Shown in pieces: positions 28,477-38,878 of a DNA stretch of 64,000 nt. Numbering within the stretch: the first letter of the stretch is position 1; each line of letters opens with the position of its first letter. Made by a program: the position numbers and the translations under genes. The notes under the pieces are model-generated. The model was not told where the DNA came from. It ran no database searches and saw only the letters and a list, made by a program, of their open reading frames with translations. Source of the DNA: an uncultured Bacteroidales bacterium (GTDB lineage: Bacteria > Bacteroidota > Bacteroidia > Bacteroidales > UBA932); contig CAJOLJ010000002.1 in the NCBI GenBank assembly GCA_905235445.1, forward strand, positions 102,911-166,910, given 5' to 3'.

Positions 28477-31400
28477 ATGAAAAGGTGTTTATCAATCCTG
28501 TTCCCCATCCTTTTATTCTTCCCTTCCCTACTTGCCGGACAAGAGTATCGGTGGTTTCACCATATCCATGCGGCACAGGACGATGTGCGTGCCATTTTCC
28601 CGGACAATGAGGGACGCGTATGGTTCGGGACAAACAGGGGCTTGTTCCGCCATGGTGATTTCCAGCAGGAAATACACTACGAACTCTACCCGGAGGAGTT
28701 CCAGCGTGGAGTGATAGACATAGGCGCTTTCGACAGGTCCCGCCTCCTGGTCCAAACCCGCGGCGGGAATTACTTCGTCTATGACTCCGACGCCAATCGG
28801 GCCCGGGACGTAGAAACCTTTTTGGCCCGATGGGGCATCGAGACCTCGTCCGAGACTCAGATGCGCATTCATGTGGACCCCAAGGACGGCATTTGGATTT
28901 CCAGGGGGAACCGTCTGTACCGCAAAGATCCCTCCCAGGATAAAGCTCAACTTCAGTGCGAGCTTCAATCCAGGATTCTCCGGTACGATTCGGACGGGGA
29001 CCGTTTCTGTGCGATTACCGATTCACTTATCGTGGTATCCTCCGTGGACAATCCCCATGAGGCACACTTCGTCCCCCACGGCCTGCTCATAAGCGGGACC
29101 TTTATCTGGCTCGCCCTTGATGACGAAGGGAACGTGTGGGTGGGAAGTGACGGACTGTACCGCTTCCCCTCGGAGTCCTACCGGAAGGAGTGTGTGATGG
29201 AGGCAGTGTCGGTTATGGACATCCTCAGGAGCCGTTCATCCAATATCCTGGTCGCCACGGGTCATGACGGCATTTATTCTTTTCGTCCGGACGGAACCCT
29301 GTCCCAACACATCGAGCATTCCGCTTTTGTGTCCGGATCGATATTCAGCAATAACATAAGGTCCATCCGGGAAGGAACAGACGGGGCACTGTGGGTCTGC
29401 TATGTGAACCCCTCAGTCTCAGTATGCCAGCCCGGAGGGATGGACCCTCCATACAGGCATATTCTGCCTCTGTATGAATCCGGCCGGGAAGAGAATGTCA
29501 GCGCCATCGCCCAGGCTCCTGACGGGACCATATGGTTCGGGACCGACGGACAGGGGCTATTCTGCCAGGACCCCCGGACAGGGGCTTTCACCATTCCGGA
29601 CATATCCCTTTCCCAATCATCCGTGACCACCCTGTTTTTCGATTCCAAGGGAAGATGCTGGATCGGAACCTATATGGGAGGCCTGTACTGTCATGAGGGG
29701 AACAAGACAATCCACATGCTGGACAACACATCTTGCATGGACGTTGTCGAGGACCGAAGCGGGAATATCTGGGCCGGAATGTCCGGCCAGGGCGTGTATT
29801 GGATCCCGGGAGACCTGAAAGGGGAACCAATCCAAGTGGACGTGGGCTCGAACCGTTGGATCAACCAGCTGGCGGAAGGTCCCTCTGAAGTATATGCCGC
29901 CACCACCGACGGCATCCTGTCCATCTCCCTGGACAAGAAGGCGGCAACAGCCCTTTCCGGGACCAAGTCCCCGGGCCAATCTTTCGCCAACCGCTATTTC
30001 TCCTCCATCGTCCAGGATAGCCGTTCCCTGCTGTGGGCGGTGGGTACGAGAAGCGACTTCCCATTGGAAATCTACGATCCGGTACGGGATACCATCATGC
30101 ACATCCCCGGACTGGAAAATGAGAATATCCGGAGCATAGTCGAGGACGAGGACAGGAACATCTGGCTGGGGACGGAGCAGCACATGATTGAAGCCATTGT
30201 CAATTTTGACACCCAGAACCAACGTTACACTTTCCACACCTTCGTGTATCAAATCAGCAGCATGGAATACCGGTCCGGGTCCCTGAACCCGCGTTCTGCC
30301 GTGCGCCTGAGTGACGGGACTCTTCTTTTCGGCGGATCCTCAGGTTATTCAATGCTGTCTCCTTCGGACTTTCCGCCTCGCAGCCCCCTTCGGCAGCCCC
30401 CTCTTCTGTCGGTGGCCGCATATCAAATCTACAATGATTATTATAGGGTGAATCAGACGATTCTTCAGCAAGGGCTGAAGCTCCGTCATGACCGAAACGA
30501 CCTATCCCTGATCATCTCAGCGCAGAATTACACCTCCCCATTCGCCACCAATATCCTCTATAGGTTCAAGAACAAGGATTCGGTGTGGAGGCCGGTGAGA
30601 GGTAACATTATAGAGCTGAATCATCTCCCGCCCGGCCATTACGAACTGGAAGTGAGCAATGGCAATCCGGACGGAGGGCTGGCAGGGGCCGTCATTCCCT
30701 TCGTCATCGATATCCTCAGCCCGTGGTATCAGAGGGGTTGGGCCAAAGGGCTGGCGGCATTGTTGATAGTGTCGCTCATTAGCCTGATCGCCTATTATTT
30801 CTGGGACCAGCAAAAGAAAAAGAATCAGCTGGCCCTTGTACAGCAGGAAGCTCAGCGGGAGCACCAGCTCAATGATATGAAACTGCGCTTCTTCACAAAC
30901 ATCAGCCATGATATCCGTACCCCGCTTTCGCTGATAATCACCCCTCTGGAGACCTATCTAAACGATGAAAAGCACAAGGAGGAATCCTCATTCCTGCGCC
31001 CCGTGTACAGGAATGCCATCCGGCTCCTCAACCTCGTGAACCAGATCCTGGATTTCCAGAAGCTGGAGGCCGACAGCATGGGACTCAATCTTTCATACGG
31101 CAATATAGTACCGTTCACCGCTGACATTTGCTCCTCATTCTCCCAGTTCGGGACCGATACCGGGAAACGAATTGAATTCAGCGCCCTCTCACAGGACATA
31201 TCCACCTCTTTCGACAAGGATAAGTTGTCGAAAATACTTATGAACCTTCTGTCCAATGCCTTTAAGTTCTCCCCCAAGGACGGCACAGTCAAGGTGGAAG
31301 TTTCCTCCACCGAAGAGGCATTCACGATAACGGTCGCGGACAACGGCCCGGGAATCCCGGACGCCCAGAAGAAAGAGATTTTTGAACGCTTCTACCAGTA

Positions 31401-32391
31401 CCACAGCGAAAACTCTACGTATATAGGTTCCGGAATAGGACTTCACATAGTGAGGGAATTCGTGAGGCTGCATGACGGAACCATTAGCGTCTCGGACAAC
31501 ACCCCCACGGGAGCCATTTTCACGGTCACCATCCCCCTTCGCGGGAAGGAGGCCCGAAGTGTGGAGGAAGCCGATGACGCCCAAGTCCAGGAGTCCGTCC
31601 CCAGGCCTGCCCCGGAGGGGAAGAGGCTGCTCCTAGTTGAGGACAACATTGATTTCCTGGATTTCCTCAAGGATCAACTATCGGATGAATTCCAGGTATT
31701 TACCGCAAAAGATGGACGTGAAGGCCTCGAAATACTCCAACAGGAGGAAGACATCGATATCATCATATCCGATATCATGATGGCGGGGATGGATGGTCTG
31801 GCATTCTGCTCTTCCGTCAAATCCAATTTGGAAACTTCCCATATCCCATTCATACTGCTTACGGCCAAGGCAATGGCAGAGGATGAGATACAGGGCCTGA
31901 AGCTGGGGGCCGACGATTATGTGACGAAGCCCTTCCACATGCAGATCCTGAGGTTGCGAATCCGCAAGTTGCTCGAAGCCAGGGTTCAGTCAAAGCGCCA
32001 GTTCAGTGAAAAACTGGAAGTGAATCCATCGGAGATCACCATTACTCCGCTGGACGAACAGTTCCTGTCAAAGGCCATAGCACTGACCGAGGAGAATATG
32101 GCCGACCCTTCCTTCTCCGTCGAGAAACTCGCCTCGATGCTCGGCATGCACCGGGCTCATCTGTACAAGAAACTGCTCTCGATAACAGGAAAGACCCCTT
32201 TGGAGTTCATCCGCATAATCCGACTCAAGAGGGCAGCCCAGTATCTACTGAAGAGTCAGCTGTATGTCTCGGAGATAGCCTATCAAGTCGGATACAACTC
32301 CCCGAAACTTTTCGCAAAGCAGTTCCGGGATGAATTCGGCATGCTGCCAAGTGAATATCAAAAGAAAAACGCCACAACTGCGCAACAGTAA
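28477..32391 (+). CDS. Hybrid two-component system sensor histidine kinase/response regulator (HTCS) with AraC output
   Basis: Signal peptide, propeller repeats (GRVWFGTNRGLFR, GTIWFGTDGQGLF, GNIWAGMSGQGVY), HisKA (FFTNISHDIRTPLSLI), HATPase (ADNGPGIP, GSGIGLHIV), REC (LLLVEDNIDFLDFL, DIIISDIMMAGMDG), AraC HTH (LGMHRAHLYKKLLSITGKTPLEFIRIIRLKRAAQYLLKS). Confidence 0.95.
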   Translation: MKRCLSILFPILLFFPSLLAGQEYRWFHHIHAAQDDVRAIFPDNEGRVWFGTNRGLFRHGDFQQEIHYELYPEEFQRGVIDIGAFDRSRLLVQTRGGNYFVYDSDANRARDVETFLARWGIETSSETQMRIHVDPKDGIWISRGNRLYRKDPSQDKAQLQCELQSRILRYDSDGDRFCAITDSLIVVSSVDNPHEAHFVPHGLLISGTFIWLALDDEGNVWVGSDGLYRFPSESYRKECVMEAVSVMDILRSRSSNILVATGHDGIYSFRPDGTLSQHIEHSAFVSGSIFSNNIRSIREGTDGALWVCYVNPSVSVCQPGGMDPPYRHILPLYESGREENVSAIAQAPDGTIWFGTDGQGLFCQDPRTGAFTIPDISLSQSSVTTLFFDSKGRCWIGTYMGGLYCHEGNKTIHMLDNTSCMDVVEDRSGNIWAGMSGQGVYWIPGDLKGEPIQVDVGSNRWINQLAEGPSEVYAATTDGILSISLDKKAATALSGTKSPGQSFANRYFSSIVQDSRSLLWAVGTRSDFPLEIYDPVRDTIMHIPGLENENIRSIVEDEDRNIWLGTEQHMIEAIVNFDTQNQRYTFHTFVYQISSMEYRSGSLNPRSAVRLSDGTLLFGGSSGYSMLSPSDFPPRSPLRQPPLLSVAAYQIYNDYYRVNQTILQQGLKLRHDRNDLSLIISAQNYTSPFATNILYRFKNKDSVWRPVRGNIIELNHLPPGHYELEVSNGNPDGGLAGAVIPFVIDILSPWYQRGWAKGLAALLIVSLISLIAYYFWDQQKKKNQLALVQQEAQREHQLNDMKLRFFTNISHDIRTPLSLIITPLETYLNDEKHKEESSFLRPVYRNAIRLLNLVNQILDFQKLEADSMGLNLSYGNIVPFTADICSSFSQFGTDTGKRIEFSALSQDISTSFDKDKLSKILMNLLSNAFKFSPKDGTVKVEVSSTEEAFTITVADNGPGIPDAQKKEIFERFYQYHSENSTYIGSGIGLHIVREFVRLHDGTISVSDNTPTGAIFTVTIPLRGKEARSVEEADDAQVQESVPRPAPEGKRLLLVEDNIDFLDFLKDQLSDEFQVFTAKDGREGLEILQQEEDIDIIISDIMMAGMDGLAFCSSVKSNLETSHIPFILLTAKAMAEDEIQGLKLGADDYVTKPFHMQILRLRIRKLLEARVQSKRQFSEKLEVNPSEITITPLDEQFLSKAIALTEENMADPSFSVEKLASMLGMHRAHLYKKLLSITGKTPLEFIRIIRLKRAAQYLLKSQLYVSEIAYQVGYNSPKLFAKQFRDEFGMLPSEYQKKNATTAQQ

Positions 32392-32500
32392 TATGCTAGC
32401 CCGCCACGAATGGGGCCCTTCTTCCCCCAAAAATGAGGGATACCCCCATCCGAGAGGAAATGATTTTCCCTCACCCTCATTCCTACACAATGGAAAACAA

Positions 32501-32531
32501 GCCGCCAGTCCCTCCGACAGGCGGCCTTTTT
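32501..32531 (+). terminator. Terminator after HTCS
   Basis: GCCGCC ... GGCGGC followed by ctttttc. Confidence 0.6.
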
Positions 32532-32720
32532 CATACCCAAGAAGAAATGACCGAGGTCACATTTCCGCACTCACCACTGACTTATTTGTTGCGTTTTGGG
32601 AAAATAATTGTTGTCCATTACAATTGAAACACTTCGAGACAACAATCGACACGACCAAAAGGAGGGCAGCATAGTAATTTTGCCACCAACGATAACCCCA
32701 AAAACAACTTCATTTGTAAT

Positions 32721-35700
32721 ATGTTTATGAAGAAACTCTTGCTCTTTGCGCTGGCTCTCGGAGCCTGCGTGGCAGTGACAGCCCAGAACATAGGGATTTC
32801 CGGGACAGTCACAGATTCATCGGGACAGCCCCTCGTTGCGGCCGGGGTCACCCTCCAGGGGACGACAACCGGTACCGTCACCGACTATGACGGCAAATTT
32901 GCTCTCTCCGTCCCGGAAGGTTCGACCATCCAGGTTGAAGCCCTTGGCTACAATAGCCAGAGATTCCAGGTGATACCAGGCAAGACCGTCTACGACGTTA
33001 TCCTCCAGGAATCGTCCCTTGAACTGGACGAGACCGTTGTCATCGGTTATGGCACCCAGAGGAAGCGCCTGCTCACCGGCTCTACCATCAATGTTTCCGG
33101 AGACCTCATCCAGAAGCAGAACACGACCAATGCTGTCGGGGCCTTGTACAGTTCGGTCCCGGGCGTGAACATCGTGCAAGCAAACGGTCAGCCATGGTCC
33201 GGATATTCCATCAACATCCGCGGTATCGGAACCACCGGCAACTCTTCTCCCCTATACATTATAGACGGTGTCGCCGGAGGATCGCTGAGTTCCTTGAACC
33301 CGGCCGACATCGAGAGCATTGACATCCTGAAGGACGCGGCATCCGCAGCCATCTATGGTGCCCGTGCCGCAAACGGAGTCATTCTCATAACCACACGCCA
33401 GGGAAAGAAAGACAGCAAGGTCAACATCACCTTCGATGCCAGCTGGGGCCTGCAGGAAGCCAACCTGAACGGAGTGCACTCGGTCGGTGCGAGCAAATAC
33501 ATCGAACTGGTGAACCAAAGCTACATTGAGAAGGGAGCCATACAACCCGGCGAGAACTACTACGACTACGCCACGCTAATGCCCGTACAATATGCTAAAA
33601 TCAAGAACGGGACCTGGGATGGCACTGACTGGATGGCGGAATCCATCAACCACCACGCACCCCAGAATAACTACGTGGTTGGAATGAACGGCGGCAATGA
33701 TCTCGTCCGCTATTCCGTCAGTTACTCAAAATCCTACACGGAAGGCACATTGGGATATCCGAAGGAAACCTACTATGACCGCTCCACCGTCAGGGCCAAC
33801 ACGGACTTCTCCATCCTTCGCAAGGAGGGGCGCGACATCCTCAAAGTCGGGGAGAACGCAGTCCTGTCCATCTACGATTCCAATGAGGTCGGAACCGGCA
33901 ACATCTACGGCAGTACCGTACATACCGCCCTTGCCTACACACCGCTTCTTCCCGTATATAACGAGGATGGTTCCCTCTACACCGCCGAGGACCAGGTCCG
34001 CGACAACTGGAGAATCTCCGAGAATGCCTACAACCTTCTCGAGGAGAACGCCCTCGGTCAGCGTGAAGGCAAGACCTACAGGCTTCAGGCCAACGTCTAT
34101 CTGGAGTTCATGCCCACCCAGGACTGGAAATTCCGCAGCGCATACGGACAGCATTTCTATGCCAAGTTCACCCGTTCCTACACACCTTCATATTTCCTGA
34201 CGGGGACAAAGCAGGAGGAATACGACAAGGTTTCCCAGAGCTCTTCCCTGTCCAACAACTGGACATGGGAGAACACCCTTTCCTGGAAGAGGGCATTCGG
34301 CGAGCATAATGTCGACGCCCTCGTCGGTACTTCAATTGAAGGCACGGCATGGGGCATGGGCTTAAACGGTTCCCGCAAACAGACCAATTTCGGGACCTGG
34401 GAATCCGCCAACCTTTCCTCCAGCAACTCCGATATCGACGGTGAGATGGTGAGCATCGGCGGATCGAATGTCATCCCCTACAACAACATCCTCTCATTCT
34501 TCGCACGTGCAAACTACAATTACAGGGACACCTATCTGCTGACCCTCATCGCCCGTGAGGACGGATCGAGCAACTTCGCCTCCGGACATCGCTGGGGTTT
34601 CTTCCCATCCGTATCCGCCGGTTGGATCATGACCAACGAGGATTGGCTGGATTGGAAGCAATTCGGCATGGACTACTTCAAGATAAGAGCCAGTTGGGGA
34701 CGCAACGGAAACTGTTCCATCGAGAACTTCCAGTATGCCGCCACAGTTTCTCTTGACGCTCCTTACGACTTCTCCCACACTGCCACCTCCAGTACCACAG
34801 GAGCCTTCCCCGATATCATCCCCAATGAGGACCTGACATGGGAGACCACTGAGCAGACCGACTTCGGCTTCGACTCGCGCTTCCTCCGCAGCCGCCTCGG
34901 GGTTTCCTTCGACTGGTATCGCAAGGACACCAAGGACTGGCTGGTTGACGCCCCCGTCCTCTCGACCTACGGGACAGGAGCCCCGACAATCAACGGAGGA
35001 TCGGTCCGCAACCAGGGTGTAGAACTCTCGGTGAGCTGGAATGACCGCATCGGGGATTTATACTACAGCATCGGCGTGAACGGTTCCCACAACCGCAATG
35101 AGGTTCTCTCCATCAACAATGCGGACGGTATCATCCACGGCGGGACGAGCGTAATCTCGGAGAGCCTCGCCAAGTACAATGCCTTCGAAGCCCGCGTCGG
35201 AAAGCCTATCGGATACTTCAGCGGCATCGCCAGCGAAGGAATCTTCCAGAACCAGGCCCAGATCGACGCATACAATGCCAAGGGTTATCCGTTCATGGAG
35301 GGATACGAGGGCACAAAACCTGGTGATGTCATCTGGGTAGACCAGAATGGCGACGGTCAGTTCGACAATGACGATGTCGTGGAAATCGGAAATCCCCATC
35401 CGGACTACAACCTGGGCGTGAACCTCAGCCTGCAGTGGAAAGGGTTGGACCTCTCCATCAGCGGATCCGGGGCCTTCGGACAGCAAGTCCTCCAGAGCTA
35501 CCGTTCTTTCGTGAACCATGAGGACGACAACTTCACGAACAACTTCGTGAACCGCCTCTGGACATCGGAGGGCTCGACGAACAGTTTCCCGCGCTACACC
35601 TTCGGTACCCACAGCAATTTCTACTGCAAGGCCTACGTCGGTGATATCTGGGTCCAGGATGCCGATTACTTCAAGATCCGCAACATCACCATCGGATACG

Positions 35701-35903
35701 ATTTCAAGAAGCTCTTCACCCGTCTTCCCATGACGACCTGCAGGCTTTATGTGTCCGGCCAGAACCTGTTCTGCTTCACCAAGTACGACGGAATGGACCC
35801 GGAAGTGGGCTACGGTTACGGCTATGACTGGGCTTCCGGTATCGACATCGGTTACTATCCTTCCCCGAAGGTCTATCTCTTCGGATTGAGCATCGGATTC
35901 TAA
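32721..35903 (+). CDS. SusC/RagA-family TonB-dependent outer-membrane transporter
   Basis: ISGTVTDSSGQPLVAAGVTLQGTTTGTVTDYDGKF carboxypeptidase-like domain; plug (GVNIVQANGQPWSGYSINIRGIGTTGNSSPLYIIDG, DIESIDILKDAASAAIYGARAANGVILITTRQG). Confidence 0.96.
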   Translation: MFMKKLLLFALALGACVAVTAQNIGISGTVTDSSGQPLVAAGVTLQGTTTGTVTDYDGKFALSVPEGSTIQVEALGYNSQRFQVIPGKTVYDVILQESSLELDETVVIGYGTQRKRLLTGSTINVSGDLIQKQNTTNAVGALYSSVPGVNIVQANGQPWSGYSINIRGIGTTGNSSPLYIIDGVAGGSLSSLNPADIESIDILKDAASAAIYGARAANGVILITTRQGKKDSKVNITFDASWGLQEANLNGVHSVGASKYIELVNQSYIEKGAIQPGENYYDYATLMPVQYAKIKNGTWDGTDWMAESINHHAPQNNYVVGMNGGNDLVRYSVSYSKSYTEGTLGYPKETYYDRSTVRANTDFSILRKEGRDILKVGENAVLSIYDSNEVGTGNIYGSTVHTALAYTPLLPVYNEDGSLYTAEDQVRDNWRISENAYNLLEENALGQREGKTYRLQANVYLEFMPTQDWKFRSAYGQHFYAKFTRSYTPSYFLTGTKQEEYDKVSQSSSLSNNWTWENTLSWKRAFGEHNVDALVGTSIEGTAWGMGLNGSRKQTNFGTWESANLSSSNSDIDGEMVSIGGSNVIPYNNILSFFARANYNYRDTYLLTLIAREDGSSNFASGHRWGFFPSVSAGWIMTNEDWLDWKQFGMDYFKIRASWGRNGNCSIENFQYAATVSLDAPYDFSHTATSSTTGAFPDIIPNEDLTWETTEQTDFGFDSRFLRSRLGVSFDWYRKDTKDWLVDAPVLSTYGTGAPTINGGSVRNQGVELSVSWNDRIGDLYYSIGVNGSHNRNEVLSINNADGIIHGGTSVISESLAKYNAFEARVGKPIGYFSGIASEGIFQNQAQIDAYNAKGYPFMEGYEGTKPGDVIWVDQNGDGQFDNDDVVEIGNPHPDYNLGVNLSLQWKGLDLSISGSGAFGQQVLQSYRSFVNHEDDNFTNNFVNRLWTSEGSTNSFPRYTFGTHSNFYCKAYVGDIWVQDADYFKIRNITIGYDFKKLFTRLPMTTCRLYVSGQNLFCFTKYDGMDPEVGYGYGYDWASGIDIGYYPSPKVYLFGLSIGF

Positions 35904-35920
35904 TAATAGGAGGAACCATC

Positions 35921-37741
35921 ATGAAAAAGATTATCTACGGCATATTTGCAATCCTTGTGCTGGCAACTGTAGGTTGCAGCAAGATCGATTCCCTTCTGGA
36001 TACCGAAAACTACCAGAAGAATGACACGTCCAATTTCCCCGTAACGCAGACGGATGCCGAGGAGATCATAACCTCCATCTATTCCGTCATGCCGACCTTC
36101 TACTACGATGTGAAGGAGTCCAATATCTACCGGAACATCGTCGCAAGCGACGACATGTTCGGCGGGTCCAACAACGGCGGTATGGCTACCGACCGCTTCC
36201 TGGAAGACGGTGCGGAGAAATCTTCAACCAACTGGAAGCATTCCTATGAGATGATCTTCCGCTCAAACTACGCCCTTGAGGCCATTCCCGAAATGGATGA
36301 AAGCCTATTCAGCAGCAAAGAGGAGAAGGACTACCTCATAGGTCAGGCCCATTTCCTGCGTGCCTGGGCGGACTGGGAGCTGGCGGAGAAATTCGAGACC
36401 TTCCCGCTGCTCAGTTCCACAGCACCCGTGAACATTCCCCGCTCAAGCGTGGATGAAATCTACGAGAGCATCACGACCGACCTTCTCGAAGCCATCAACT
36501 TGATGCCTTCCAAGTATGGATACAGCCAGGAAGCCGGTCATAGCGGAAGGGCCACAAAATACGCTGCCGAGGCCGCTCTTGCCCGCATATGGATGTTCTA
36601 CACCGGATTCTATGGCAAGGATTCCATGTTCGGTGTAAGCAAGGCGGACATCGTCTCATACCTGAAGGATGTACGCGACAACTCCAAGTTCGGCCTGGAG
36701 AAGGATCCCAGGGAGATCTGGCCATGCACCAACGAATACTCCAGCGGCTTCGCCTACGGTACCGACTTCGATACTTACGCCAGCAACAACAATCTCCACT
36801 GGGTCGGGAACCGCAGCAAGGAGACCGTTTGGGGATGCCATTTCTCAATGATATTCTATCGCAACAACGCCAAGAACGCGACCGCCTACAACCGTCTTGG
36901 GGAATACCTTAACTTCGTAATCCTCCCGGACAAGAAGCCTACGGTGAACACCTACCCCTACGGACGAGGCTACGGCAATGGGACCGTGAATTCCAACATG
37001 GTGAAAGAATGGCTGGAAGACCCGGACTACGGTGTTACGGATGTCCGTCTTTGGGGCTCGGTAATGGCAGTATACGATGCCGATGAGTGCATCCCCTGGA
37101 TGAAAGGGCAGTATGTGGAAGTCCCGAACCACAAAGTGGATGCAAGCGAGCGTGAAAAGACCATGTTCCATAACAAGAAGTATGCTGTCATGGGCTGCTA
37201 TAGCGATGCCTCGAAATCGAAGATGTACAATAACTTCTTCTATGCATACGACGGATTCGTGGGAACCAATTCGAATGCATACGACAACAGGAACGATGTC
37301 ATCTTCATCCGCTATGCGGACGTTCTGCTGATGCTGGACGAACTGGAGGAGACGACTACCGGGATGAACCAGATACGTCAACGTGCAGGTCTCAAACCCT
37401 ATTCAAGCTACTCTCTGGAGAGGCTGCAGAAAGAGCGTCGCTACGAGTTCTGCTTCGAGGGGACCCGCTGGACCGACCTGCGCAGGTGGTATCCTTCCAC
37501 CGCCGGCAAAGTCATTTCCGACAATCAGACCGGTGCATTCCTCAGGGACCGCAGCAAGGATATAGCCTCCGGCTGGGCGAACATCCCCGGCAACACTCTC
37601 GAACAGCGCTATGCCAAGACACGTGGCTTCTGGAAGCTCGCCGACAGTGAAATCACCCTTTCGGAGGGCGTACTTACCCAGACTCCCGGTTTCGAGGATG
37701 GGGACAACTGGATGTTCAATGATGGCGCACTTCCCTATTAG
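35921..37741 (+). CDS. SusD/RagB-family nutrient-binding lipoprotein
   Basis: Lipobox LATVGC; QAHFLRAWADWELAEKFETFPLL; ERRYEFCFEGTRWTDLRRW. Confidence 0.95.
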   Translation: MKKIIYGIFAILVLATVGCSKIDSLLDTENYQKNDTSNFPVTQTDAEEIITSIYSVMPTFYYDVKESNIYRNIVASDDMFGGSNNGGMATDRFLEDGAEKSSTNWKHSYEMIFRSNYALEAIPEMDESLFSSKEEKDYLIGQAHFLRAWADWELAEKFETFPLLSSTAPVNIPRSSVDEIYESITTDLLEAINLMPSKYGYSQEAGHSGRATKYAAEAALARIWMFYTGFYGKDSMFGVSKADIVSYLKDVRDNSKFGLEKDPREIWPCTNEYSSGFAYGTDFDTYASNNNLHWVGNRSKETVWGCHFSMIFYRNNAKNATAYNRLGEYLNFVILPDKKPTVNTYPYGRGYGNGTVNSNMVKEWLEDPDYGVTDVRLWGSVMAVYDADECIPWMKGQYVEVPNHKVDASEREKTMFHNKKYAVMGCYSDASKSKMYNNFFYAYDGFVGTNSNAYDNRNDVIFIRYADVLLMLDELEETTTGMNQIRQRAGLKPYSSYSLERLQKERRYEFCFEGTRWTDLRRWYPSTAGKVISDNQTGAFLRDRSKDIASGWANIPGNTLEQRYAKTRGFWKLADSEITLSEGVLTQTPGFEDGDNWMFNDGALPY

Positions 37742-37862
37742 TTGATTGGTTTTCCTGTGAAAATACACAGGTTTCAGTAGTTTGGTTAGTTATTTGGGAG
37801 ACCGGACATTGTCCAAGTGACAGTGTCCGGCAACTCGTTGTACGGGCGGGTCACAACAGGAA

Positions 37863-37905
37863 AATCGCCAAGCTACTCTCCACGGGCACCTGGCGATTCT
37901 CTTTT
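37863..37905 (+). terminator. Terminator after susD (dispersed copy B)
   Basis: AATCGCCAAG-N16-CCTGGCGATT then ctctttttg; near-copy of the hairpin at 28271. Confidence 0.75.
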
Positions 37906-37960
37906 TGTCGGGAGAGGGAATTCAGATTCATTCCCCACCTGGTGGCAGCATGGCTCTACG

Positions 37961-38272
37961 CTACCTCTTGTCAGAAATCCCGAACCGGGTCCACTGTTCG
38001 GGTGCATATCTGCCCTTCACCCTCTTCTTCAGTTCCTGGGTTCTGTCCTTGACCGATGCCAGCTCTCCGTTGGCCACCTTAAGCTTGGAGCTGACCTCTT
38101 CCCTGATGGCGTCGACTTCCTGGATTTTGACCACCGCGCTGCGGGCATCCTTTTCAAGGAGGTCCAGTTCGGCGGGAGTGATCCCCATTTTCTGTGCCTC
38201 TGACATATTGCGCCTCAGTCCTTCCACCAAATCAAGGGTCTTCTGGGCCTGGCTCTCAAACACCTTTGACAT
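37961..38272 (-). CDS. Small coiled-coil hypothetical protein
   Basis: 103 aa, MSKVFESQAQKTLDLVEGLRRNMSEAQKMGITPAELDLLEKD; helical throughout. Confidence 0.65.
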   Translation of the reverse strand: MSKVFESQAQKTLDLVEGLRRNMSEAQKMGITPAELDLLEKDARSAVVKIQEVDAIREEVSSKLKVANGELASVKDRTQELKKRVKGRYAPEQWTRFGISDKR

Positions 38273-38650
38273 AATTATAAGTATTAAATCAAATAAAGAA
38301 CCTCCGTATGGCGCTGTTCATTGTGCCATATCGGGTTCAAGGCAAAGATAATAATTTTATTTGATAAAAGGAACCTTTTCTTACACTGAAACAATTGTTC
38401 TATAGTATATAAGATACATTTTCAAATGGATATTTGAGGTAAATACTTTGGGCCTCAAAGTTCTTTTCCGTCGATTTAAGGGCGTTTTGGGAATGGACAG
38501 GATTCGTTCACTTTCCGACACTCAGAAAAACCCTCCGTACACCCCCAGATAAGACCATGCGGGTATAATTCTTGCATAGTGACGAAAGGTGGAAGGAGGC
38601 AGGACTTCTTCCTTCTCACATACAGCAATCAACACCAATCTCACAGAAAT

Positions 38651-38863
38651 ATGGTAAGTAAGACTTTTGAAGTATCCGGCATGGCCTGCGGCCATTGCAA
38701 GGCCAGGGTCGAGAAGGCGCTTCTCTCACTTGAGGGGGTAATCGCAGCCGAGGCAAATCCCGCTGAAAGAAATGTAAAGGTACAGTATGACGAAAATAAG
38801 GTAAGCCCCCTCGCCATGAAAACAGCGGTCGAAAACGCCGGTTATCGTTTTCATGACGAGTAA
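38651..38863 (+). CDS. Heavy-metal-associated domain protein (CopZ-like)
   Basis: SKTFEVSGMACGHCKARVEKALLSLEGV: GMxCxxC; start at 38651. Confidence 0.88.
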   Translation: MVSKTFEVSGMACGHCKARVEKALLSLEGVIAAEANPAERNVKVQYDENKVSPLAMKTAVENAGYRFHDE

Positions 38864-38878
38864 TTCCCCCGACTTGAA

